Part shown: in pieces, positions 55,261 through 64,000 of the stretch
Layout: each line of letters begins with the position of its first letter
Position numbering within the stretch: position 1 is the stretch's first letter
Assembly (NCBI GenBank): GCA_030549205.1
Contig: JAUKTV010000012.1
Location: forward strand, 744,001 to 808,000
Length of the DNA: 64,000 bases
Reading direction: 5' to 3'
Source: Apiosordaria backusii
Taxonomy: Eukaryota > Ascomycota > Sordariomycetes > Sordariales > Lasiosphaeriaceae
Made by a program: the position numbers and the translations under genes
Notes under the pieces: generated by a model
The model's database searches: none
The model's input: only the letters and a program-made list of their open reading frames with translations
What the model was told of the DNA's origin: nothing

Positions 55261-57546
55261 TACGAGAGTTGTAAGAAGCGAAAGACAAAGTCGGTATCTT
55301 CCCTGGGCTTACATCAAATCCAGGATGCTGATCATAATAGATGCTCTCGTGAACTCCCCAAATGCGCCGCTTGCAAGCCCTGGCCCGCGCCATGTAATTA
55401 CGCCAGGCAGTTTCCCGACTCCGCGGCGGCATCGTCCTCAACAACACTGGAACCAGCGGGCAACAACAATGTCGACTCTTCACTGCCTGCCCGGCTTGGC
55501 CGGATCGAAGCCACGCTACAAACCCTCACTGCCGCCGTGACCAGACTCCTCGCAGTTTCAGAAGCTGAGAATCCAGAACTAGAGCCAAAGCTAGCCAAAC
55601 CTGACGAGGCAGATAAGACAGACGAAATGTCCCCTTCCAAGCCCACCCCAGCCATCATCACCCCTCCCGCCATCTCCTCTCTCGACGAAGCCAACGCCCA
55701 CCTGGGAAGTATTCTCACCAACAATCAACCCTCCCCTGACAACGACCACGACCTTGCCCTCCAAAACCTCAACGACCTAACCTCCGCCCTCACGTCCTTT
55801 CGCCTCGACGTCTCCTTAGATCTCACACCCAGCGATAGCAGGGAGTACATCATCCCCGACCTCCAAACCGGGCACCTCATCATAGTATCCAGTACTTCCC
55901 CCTTCCCCCCTTCCCTTTCCTTACCCCTTATACCATTTATCCTGTCCGTCTTCTCTTCATACTGGACACTAGCTAACAACCCCAGAATTCACCCCCCTAA
56001 CCCTCTTTGCCTCTACCTTCTTTACCCCCCCCTCTTCCCCTCCTTGTTACACTCCATCATCTTCTCCCTCTTTACCACCCTTCCAGGCTGGATAATCTAC
56101 GTAAACTACTTCCTCCTCTCCTCCCCTGTCACCGCAGCCTTCTTCCCCAGATGTATCCCCCTCTGGCGTTATATCGTCCGCCTCGCCCTGTAAAACGCCT
56201 CTCTTTACTTCCACCCCTCTAAGGTTAATATCGCTGCTTTTACGCTTTTATCCTTCTACGGCGAGGACTTCGCGGCGAGCCCGAATGTCAGCTGGATGCT
56301 CTGCTCTCACTTGTGCCGTCAAGCCCAGGCGCTCAACCTCCACTCCCCAACTGGGGCGGATGAGGAAGAGAGGCAGAGGAATCTAGCGCTGTTTTGGGCG
56401 ATCTACAATAGGTATGGAAAAGTGCTGTGCTTTGGCGTTTGGGCGAGTAGGGGGTGTACTGGAGATAGATGTGGAAGGGGTGGAAATGCCAAAGTGGGAG
56501 TGGTTTAGGGGGAGTTAAGCTGCATTTGCATGGTTTGAGTGGTGAGGAGGTGGAGGGGATAAAAACTGAGTTTGGGGGGTATATTTTCTTGAGGAATGTA
56601 GAGCTGGCGAAGCTGACGGGGAGGGTGCTGGATTTTTTGGGGAGGGGGGATAGCAGGGGGGTGATAGGGGTGGTGATAGGGGGGTTGTGGTAGAGAAGGA
56701 GAGGGATGAGCTGAAGAGGAAGTTGGGGGGGTGGTTTGAGGTGACGGAGGACATTTACTCTAGGGTTATTAACCGGGAGAAGGGATTGTTTAAGTTAGGG
56801 GAGAAGGAGTAGGAGATGAGGTTGTTTGCGTTTACGGTCAAGTTTCGGTATTTGCATATATTAATTATTTTGACCAAGGACTCGCCAAAGGATAGGGAGT
56901 TGAGGGTTAAGAGCGCGAGGGAGGCGATTGGGATTTTGCCGAGGACGGTAGGGGGGGTGGGATCCGGTTTATAATGGGGTGATATGGTATTTAGTTGTTT
57001 CGCTTTGTTTTGTTTGAACGAAAAGCCAACGAGGACGTCACCAACCCCCAAGTTACCACGGTACCATCTGACCTCAGACTACTCGAGACAGTAGTAGAGT
57101 ACATCATCGCCCTACAACCACGCTTAACCCTCCTGAAAGCCTTGACAGTAAAACTACAGAAAACAGCCGAGATCTTCCTCCGGTTGGCGAGAAGGTATGT
57201 CGGTGAGGCAACTGGGAATTCACCCCTGAGTGATCTAACTCTGCAAGATGACATCTATATCCCGGCTTTCTCTCAGACGGATGATCAAATCGAACCGCCG
57301 CAGTATCAACAACAGACAATCCCAAACCAGCAAGATATCTCCTTGGACGGTGTAGACATCGACAGGTTCCTGAGCTGGGTGCCGCAGCCGATGGGGTTCA
57401 ACAATGATATCGACTTTGACGATGGTCACGGCGATGGGATGACAGGAGAAGAGGAACAACAGCAACAAAACAGAGGGGTGAAGAGGCCGTTTGAGGCTAC
57501 TTTTGATTGGTTTTCGTGGGAGAATTATTATGCTGATGTTGTATAG
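55261..57546 (+). pseudogene. Decayed Zn2Cys6 transcription factor
   Basis: Remains of a fungal binuclear-cluster regulator. The DNA-binding domain reads SCKKRKTKC (55267-55289, spliced over 55290-55340) and SRELPKCAACKPWPAPCNYARQ. Then come a linker and the fungal-TF middle homology region (YVNYFLLSSPVTAAFFP; NIAAFTLLSFYGEDFAASPNVSWMLC; RQRNLALFWAIYNR). A C-terminal 183-codon open end finishes FDWFSWENYYADVV. Lesions: a TAA at 56191-56193 in the middle of homologous sequence, TAA at 56516-56518, a frame change near 56550 and a TAG at 56810-56812. More breaks precede 56995. The codon where the first zinc Cys is expected (55261-55263) is TAC, unless an exon boundary lies there. Too many defects for sequencing error alone. 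Confidence 0.82.
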
Positions 57547-57662
57547 TTACTTACCTAGGGGGGGTTGTTGTCCTTACTGTTAGGAGATAGATTTTGTGGT
57601 TAACTCTACGGATAGATTGGCTGACGGGGGCTTTGTAAGAAAGAGTTTTGAACAAAACAATC

Positions 57663-57781
57663 ACATACGACCATAGGCAGCTGAAAATACGGGATCCCGT
57701 CCGCTCTCCCCTAGTCAAACAGCTGACCGCCGGATCAGTACTCAGGTGGGTGACCACTGGGGAATCCCCGGTGTTGTATGT
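57663..57781 (+). rRNA. 5S ribosomal RNA
   Basis: 119 nt beginning ACATACGACCATAGGCAGC and ending GGTGTTGTATGT; the ends pair as helix I (ACATACGAC / GTTGTATGT). The internal GGGATCCCGTCCGCTCTCCC and GTGGGTGACCACTGGGGAATCCC segments match fungal 5S, including the Pol III internal control region. A T5 run follows directly and a second T5 twelve bases later. A lone 5S copy between protein genes fits the dispersed 5S organisation of Sordariales. Confidence 0.93.
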
Positions 57782-58734
57782 TTTTGACTGTTTTTATCCT
57801 TTTATTTGGATCGGTCAGTGTTCTGAAACTTCTATCCTACTCTTTTTCACGTTTCAAGACGTTGAAATGGATATGTTGTGGTGGGCTGACTGTTGCCATT
57901 GGTGGATGAATGGCTATCCTCTAGATAAGCCTCTTATTAGTTGCGCATTATCAATGGGAGAGTTGTGTGTAGCTTGATACTGCGTTGTTCAGCATTTCCT
58001 TCTAGAGTCAGTAATTTCATCTTAACCAATTTACAACTTCATTCTTGCTGAAACTATTTCCCCTCTCTATTTTCTGTACAATTGCCCATATGGTTATTTC
58101 CACTCAAAAACTGGCCGACCGCCCGCAGCCCTTTTCCATCTTTTGAATCTTGGCATTATCAGTCAACAACCTCTCTTCATCCCTCCTATACATTGTCAAC
58201 ACCAAACTACCTATCACCTATCACTCACAAAAGTCCTATTTTGTGGTTGTCTTTTTTAGGGGGTTTACCGTCATCTTCAGAGATCCCCCCTTACAAATTC
58301 TCACATAACCAAAAAGTGGTGACGTCTTTTGATGGAGAACTTGCCGATCCACACCAAATTCCGTCTTTTCGGGGTCAACTCACTCTCCCACCTCAAACTT
58401 TCCCATCTCTTTATTTTTAGATTTCTCAACAATCCCATACTCGGTAGCGGTGTGAAAAAATCTCTGCTAGTTCTTTAAGGGCAAATCACCTTTCTTTCTT
58501 TTGTTTTGCTAGATTTTGTTTGGTTGAGTGTTTTCCACGTGTCAAACAGTGTCTAGGTATTTTCTCGAAGCCCGCGAAGGAAAAGCAGCTTGTGGTGATC
58601 GACAATCGCCGGTGGTTGTTGCATATCCGACTCTGTGGCTTCTGTTTACTATGTATACCTAGCAAAGAGCGACGTTCACCATCTGCAAAAATGTACAAGC
58701 TTTGGTCTCAGTTGAACCCGAATACCCATTCCCC

Positions 58735-58777
58735 AAGAAGAAGAAGAAGAAGAAGAAGCAGAAGAAGAAGAAGAAGT
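58735..58777. repeat. (AAG)n microsatellite
   Basis: AAG trinucleotide run with one interrupted unit, in the gene-poor region. Confidence 0.9.
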
Positions 58778-60448
58778 CACCACCAGCTTCTTTCCCCTTG
58801 AAAACAACCACCACAGAACTCCTTGTTGATCCCCTCCCCCGAAACCCCACATCTCACATCTCCCACGCCGGCCGTGTCCTCCTACCAATACCGTACCATA
58901 CCATACCATCCATCAATCACCCATCAACCCCAAAGCCGTAACCCCCCTCGCCGATCCCTCCTTTGTCCGTGTGGCTAGTGAGCACAAGTACCCTCGGTAC
59001 CTCGACTTCCCTCTCACTCGCCACAACTCCAGTCCCTTTACCTCTTAAACCGAGCTTCCCAAAGAGGCAGTACATGCATCTATCCCATCTATCCATTTAT
59101 CTCTCTTTCCCATTCCCTCTTCCCTCTACCAATCCCCTCTCCGGGCATCTCCCCTGTGAGTCCATCCAATACGAGAGAGAGATGTCAGTGTACTCGCCAC
59201 ACATCCAACACCGACCGGCAAAGCCCTACAGCCATAGCCGTGCTCCCGTTCCTGTGGGGGGTGTGCCGTGCAAACCAACCCATCCCATCCCATCCCTATG
59301 AGGCTCTCAGAAGTTCACAGTTCATCGGGGACCTCACCTCCTCTTCTGATTCGCTACCCTCGTCATCAACCTTAAATTTGAGGTTCGTTCGCCGTGGCTG
59401 CACAGTTTCAGGAGATATTGCTAGAGAGCCGTTGCGAGTGGCTGTGGCTTGTCCACCAGACGCTGTGGCGAATGCAGCAGGCAATGGCATGGCATGTTTA
59501 GCTACGATTAATTACATCAATCTGATTAGACATCTGCAGCACCCACCTCTGCAGTCCTGAGAAAAAGAGATTGTAAAAGTTCCCGGCATTATGTACGAAG
59601 GAAGATGCGGCTCAACTGTGCATTGTTGCAAATCCGTGGTGTGGTGATGGCAAGATGACGAGCAGCAGCGCAGCCACAATCATGAGGATAAGAAACGGGT
59701 AGAAATCTTTGTGTGTGGCACGCACCCCGTCAATCGTATTCGTGGCTGATGAGGGGGTGGCGAATAACGACAGTTCCACTGCTGAAAAATGACGGGAGAT
59801 GCCGTTGCCGTCGTTGAGATTGTGATTGTGCTCTATTGTTAGAATTTGATTGACGGTATTCTGCCTGCACAGTTGGGATGATGATGATGGGATGATGCTG
59901 CTCGAGTGTGTGTTGATAGGCGGTGTTAGTCAACCCCTTATTCCACCCCCTTTTCAGCTATCGACCACCCAGACATTACACTCGCCACACTTCCCCTCAG
60001 AACTCACCCTCTTCCTGAGCCACAGTATCTGAGCATTGGTTGGGTATACACCCCCCTCCCTTTCGAAAAAAGTCCTCCCCAACGCAGATCTCCCGTAGCA
60101 CAATACCCGCCTAAGCTGAACCCCATGCCCCTTCTTCCCAACCTGACTGGTTGAACCCCCATATCCATCTTTCCATCTCTGCATCCCGTCCCTCCCTAAC
60201 GCGCGGCAGTTCTTAGCAATAAGGTGTGACCGTAGCGACATGTGAGATAGGGTGAGACATTTGGGGGAACATCACTGGGCGGGCATGACTGCCTGGGCAG
60301 CAGTTGACCCGGACTCGTGGGAGCCCACACCACACCACCCCCGAAGAGGGGATAAGTGTGGCGAGTGACCTTACCCCTCGGTGTCATATCGATAAGGGGA
60401 CACTTGGGGAATGAGGAAGAGTGTGTACATAGCGGCCCGCCTGTCTGT

Positions 60449-60470
60449 ACATACATACATACATACATGC
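60449..60470. repeat. (CATA)n tetranucleotide repeat
   Basis: About five CATA units in non-coding DNA. Confidence 0.85.
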
Positions 60471-60895
60471 AGCTCACGGGTATGTATGCGTCTGCGTGTG
60501 TGCATAACGTTACGTTGCTTGCCGTATGTACAAGGACGTCTGCTGCACGATGCGATGATTTCCTCTGCGGAGTGAGAAACGTGTGGTGGTGGCTAGTGCT
60601 GCTCGATTCTGTTGAAAAAGTTCGTGTCACTTTCAGGGTCCAATTTTGGCCAGAACCTAGTGGATAGTGAACGAACAATTGCGATGTGGATGTTGATGGC
60701 AGTAATTGGGGGTCGTTTTACGAACTGATTAGAAGATTGTCTTGGTGGTCCGTCAATCGTCGGTGTGTGAAGTGGTGATGATGTTGAGAATGGATTTGAA
60801 CACCAAGCTCAAAAAGGGGGTAAGTTAAGGCGATGGTGATGTCCTTCCTATCACTCATTCTCTGCCCGAGAGACAGATACGTATCTCAGCTCCGG

Positions 60896-60915
60896 CGTCC
60901 GTCCGTCCGTCCGTA
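60896..60915. repeat. (CCGT)n tetranucleotide repeat
   Basis: Four to five CCGT/GTCC units in non-coding DNA. Confidence 0.85.
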
Positions 60916-63278
60916 TGGCAACATTGAACTCTGCGACGGACAAGGCGACCGGCATGATCCGAAACCGCCAGACTTCTGTACCACTTGAGAACAATTCTCA
61001 AACAATGTCATCCGAGTTGTCTACTGTGGTATACCACCATGCCGTCCGAGTATGGAATAGATTGCTGTCTTGTCACGCCTGTCTTCAGCCTCCTTCTCCC
61101 GTCGTGTGAAATCATGCATGGAACTTGGGGCGATTGCGTCCTGTTGATGCAATCGTGACAATCGTTTGTGCGAACACGGCCATGATCTCGACTGTCTGAA
61201 AACTGAGCGAAAAGAGAATATCGTTCGTTGAATGAGGCAAACGCACAGCCACACTTCTAGACCTCTTCTACCGCCACGAAAAACTTTGCTGTGTCGATCA
61301 GGTGTGGCTGTCCCGACATCTGGGATCGTCTTTGCGAAGCTCGGGATGGGATAGATCGGCAGCCGCTTTCGATCTGCGAGCCAAAAAAATGTCAATCTGT
61401 AAATCCACGACCAGCAAAAATCTAAAAAAAGAGTTACCAATGGCACAGTATGTAATCTGTTCTTCTTTTGTTAATTGATGCTCTGCAGTTCGTGGTCAGT
61501 CACATTGTGTAAGTGGACATCGAGACAGTTGACAGGAGGAAAACTGAGGCGAACAACACCTCCAAGCAACTACCGTGCCTGTGTAACACCCCATCTCACA
61601 ACGGCGTTAGTCTCCCTTGGAAACACCATTGGTTTGCCAATATCGCGCCCCCTGGGTCTGGTAAGAAAAGGCCAAAACAGCGCATCGTCCGAGGAGCCGC
61701 ATGGCCCGCTCCCATCCGCTGTCAACCACTCATCAACCTCACCCGTCCCATCGCCACTTCCAGCCCAAGGCTGCTCATCTCCGTTCTCCACACGGTAGGC
61801 CGGGAAAGATGCCCTCCGAAGCAAGACAGCGGGTTCATCCAGTGTCAATCCCATCGCTCTCGACCAAACAGACCGATCCCCAACCAATTCCATCCCATCT
61901 CGATCTCCTCTCCGTTGGTTCCCTTGCCCTCCATAGAGTTCTATAGCCCCCCCTGACACCGACTCACACCCATCCCCTCCATGCAGTTCACCCCCATGCA
62001 GCAGCTGGCCACGCTGTCAGCGATTCCCAAAACGCCAACACATACTGTAGTGTACAGCAAGCATCAGATCATGATCCGTCTCTGGCGTCAGCCGCATGAG
62101 AACGGACCATATTAGTCTATGCAAATACCGAGTGTTTCAATCTCCCCAACTAGGTAGTGTCCAGAAAAGTAGTGTCAACTCTCCGGAGGAATTGGTCCTT
62201 TTGGCCAGGGGGCATCGTGTCAGTTTGTTTCCTATTGTGTCCGTTTCGTGGAGAAGTTTTAGCTTCCCGTGGCTTCGACACCGGCAGTCGGTGGTCGTGT
62301 AATCTCCCAGGGTGTCAGCCATTTCCCCTTCCGCGCGCCTAGGGTAGGCACTGAGGGTTGGGTTGGAAAGCCCCTGGTCGGATGACCGGACGAAAACGCC
62401 GTTCAGGAACACCTCCCTGAACCTCGACGTCCCCAAAACGTAGCATCCACAATCGTCCTAGATCCAATCAAAGTCAGTAAGAAACAGTCCATCTTCATCA
62501 AAACGGTCCAGTGTCCTGGTGTTTTCATTGGACGACAGACGCATATTGGCTGGAAGAAGAGTGTGACGGCGCGTTTGAAGGGGTTGGGTTATCCATCCAA
62601 AGCTTATTATTCTAGCACGGTGACCTCGGCGTGGAAGAGCGCGGTTGGGAATGTTACCGTGCTATTGTCCTCTAATGTTAGTGTCAATATCATATCATGC
62701 AGTCACGGACAGCCAGTAGAACTTGTGTAATCAACCAAAAAAGCTGCTTCCTCAATTTGACATTCCCCAGTTGCTGCAGGAATATTCCACAAGGTAACCC
62801 ATCCCAAATGTTGAACCCGACCTCATCAATCGTCCACTGTCATTATCCAAAACCCCAAGCTTCAAACTAGTAAACCATCGCATGGTACATAGTATAGTAA
62901 TATATAAGACAAAAAAATGGTCGCAGTAATACTCAAGTATGGTATTGAACAGCGCATCGCACCCAAGAAGACAAAATAATCAAGCCCCAAGAATATACCA
63001 AGACAAAAAAAAAAGATTGGCCCATTTGCTCCCAATCAAATGTATAAAGAAGAAAAACCAACACAAATAACTTTGCCCATCGAGGGACTTGGTATCTCAG
63101 AAGGAAAAAGCTTCAACGCCAAAGCAGCACGATCCCAACTTATCATGCGCAATTTTGATGTTAAGAAACAAATTGCTGGTTCGAAAGCCGCGAACCTCAA
63201 CTCCCCGCCTTCTAGAACCAGCCAATTTCGATGTTTGTTGCTTCGTTAAATCCAAATCCTTATTGCCCCTTGCATGTT

Positions 63279-64000
63279 TTAATACCGTAGCCGAAGCTCG
63301 TAGCCCCTCTGTGATGTGGCGCTGGATGGGGAGGGCATGTCCGACTCTCCAGGAGCGTCGACCGCCATTTCCCATTCACGTTTGACACTCGAGCCACCAA
63401 CTTCAACAACTTCAAGTGTCATGTCCTGGCCTTCGGGGATTTCGCGAATGACGTCGTCGTCTATTTCCACTTCGATGCCGCGGGGCAAGACATGTACTGT
63501 CCGAACCACTCTGCCAACGTCAAAGTTGTACTTGACCGAAAGTCGGCCGACAAATTCGGCAAGGGTCCTTTGCATCAGGTAAACTGCCCGGTGCAGTTCC
63601 TGGCCCGAGGGCTCTGAGAAGTTTCGTCGTGCAACATAGAAACACGCGACAGGCTTGGGAGGGCGCTCTTGAGGTGGCCGGTAGGACGAGTCAACGCCTA
63701 AGGCTTCAATCCATCCTGTCAGGTGACCAGATTCGTCCACCTTTCTGACCTTGGTGGGTTGGGCAGAGCCCTGCCGGGAGCCATCGGACCCAATCTGATA
63801 GTCTTGCCAATTCGGCTTTGGCCCTCCCGCCACTGAGGCCTGTGAGTGCAGGGAAAGGGAGCTTGGCGACGGTGAGACCAGCGAAGACCCAGCCATCGAG
63901 CTGCGCTCACTTCGCCAGGCACTGGGATCGTGGCTATCAACCTTTGTGAGGTCGATAGGCTCTCCAGGAAGCGATACTGGATGAAGGTCGGGGTCATCCA
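63279..64000 (-). CDS. CP2/grainyhead-type transcription factor, C-terminal part (5' end outside window)
   Basis: The frame is open to the window edge, so only the last 240 residues are seen. They match the region behind the DNA-binding domain of fungal grainyhead/CP2 factors: LPGEPIDLTKVDSHDPSAW, then WIEALGVDSSYRPPQERPPKPVACFYVARR. After this come ELHRAVYLMQRTLAEFVGRLSVKYNF and VVRTVHVLPRGIEVEIDDDVIREIPEGQDM, a ubiquitin-like C-terminal fold. The Neurospora relative acts in cell-wall remodelling and conidial separation; applying that here is inference. The stop TAA is at 63279-63281. Confidence 0.9.
   Translation of the reverse strand, partial: DDPDLHPVSLPGEPIDLTKVDSHDPSAWRSERSSMAGSSLVSPSPSSLSLHSQASVAGGPKPNWQDYQIGSDGSRQGSAQPTKVRKVDESGHLTGWIEALGVDSSYRPPQERPPKPVACFYVARRNFSEPSGQELHRAVYLMQRTLAEFVGRLSVKYNFDVGRVVRTVHVLPRGIEVEIDDDVIREIPEGQDMTLEVVEVGGSSVKREWEMAVDAPGESDMPSPSSATSQRGYELRLRY

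Larger units (their letters stand above)
57782..63278. other. gene desert, 5.5 kb
   Basis: No conserved reading frame is recognisable on either strand. The stretch holds simple repeats (AAG tract at 58735-58775, CATA repeat at 60451-60470, CCGT repeat at 60896-60914) and many short frames of up to about 160 codons that overlap each other and lack motifs. The right end is probably the 3' UTR of the CP2/grainyhead gene on the minus strand. Non-coding transcripts or rapidly evolving genes cannot be excluded. Confidence 0.5.

Noticed and set aside
60449..60915. Regular short repeats as a CRISPR-like array
   Set aside because: These are simple tetranucleotide microsatellites without spacers, in a fungal nuclear genome.

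Overview
This is nuclear DNA of a filamentous ascomycete (Pezizomycotina), most likely Sordariomycetes and plausibly Sordariales. Genes carry short (50-100 bp) GT-AG introns with CTAAC/CTGAC-type branch sites. The proteins read like Neurospora/Podospora-type orthologues, a single dispersed 5S rRNA gene lies between protein genes, and the THI4 gene carries a fungal-type TPP riboswitch. About 20 protein genes, one tRNA and one 5S rRNA can be supported. No transposon, virus or CRISPR array is visible.

Layout. 1-5044: catalytic subunit of 1,3-beta-glucan synthase (FKS1, 5' end outside the window). 6076-7865: serine palmitoyltransferase subunit LCB1. 8521-9789: secreted GH17 glucanase. 10247-11663 (-): F-box/LRR-like hypothetical. 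12280-13196: PP28/PDAP1-type phosphoprotein. 13453-14529 (-): conserved membrane protein. 14938-18193: mitochondrial IF2. 18475-19758 (-): TSR3, sharing a divergent promoter with the GGA adaptor (20238-22340). 22744-22814: tRNA-Gly(GCC). 23044-24655 (-): FucP-type MFS transporter. 26253-28399 (-): eIF2A. 31616-32954 (-): questin-oxidase-like protein. 35378-39378: large Ser/Thr-rich, probably GPI-anchored wall protein. 39871-40933 (-): THI4, with the riboswitch at 41008-41080. 42732-43679 (-): atypical Ras-like GTPase. 45543-47281: PLP group II decarboxylase. 48039-48870: Cys-rich protein. 49338-50177 (-): AMMECR1 protein. 51954-52217: 64-aa secreted peptide precursor. 52672-53817 (-): membrane protein. 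55261-57546: decayed Zn2Cys6 transcription factor. 57663-57781: 5S rRNA. 63279-64000 (-): C-terminus of a CP2/grainyhead factor.

The genes are mostly unrelated housekeeping functions (wall synthesis, sphingolipid synthesis, translation, ribosome biogenesis, Golgi traffic, thiamine). The accessory part lies mainly from 29 to 63 kb: long gene-poor stretches, the mucin-like wall protein, the orphan decarboxylase, the secreted peptide and the dead regulator.

Two themes deserve attention. First, conserved reading frames are broken by single-base changes in G homopolymers (LCB1 at 7244-7250, GH17 at 9539-9541, mIF2 at 17924-17928 and possibly 15752-15756), probably assembly errors rather than biology. 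Second, many genes switch from C-rich to G-rich coding-strand composition part way through, which creates those G runs. The most useful biological leads are the TPP riboswitch, the Tyr at echinocandin hot spot 1 of FKS1, the Kex2-type peptide precursor, the Ras-like GTPase with an insertion and no CaaX box, and the multi-lesion transcription factor pseudogene.
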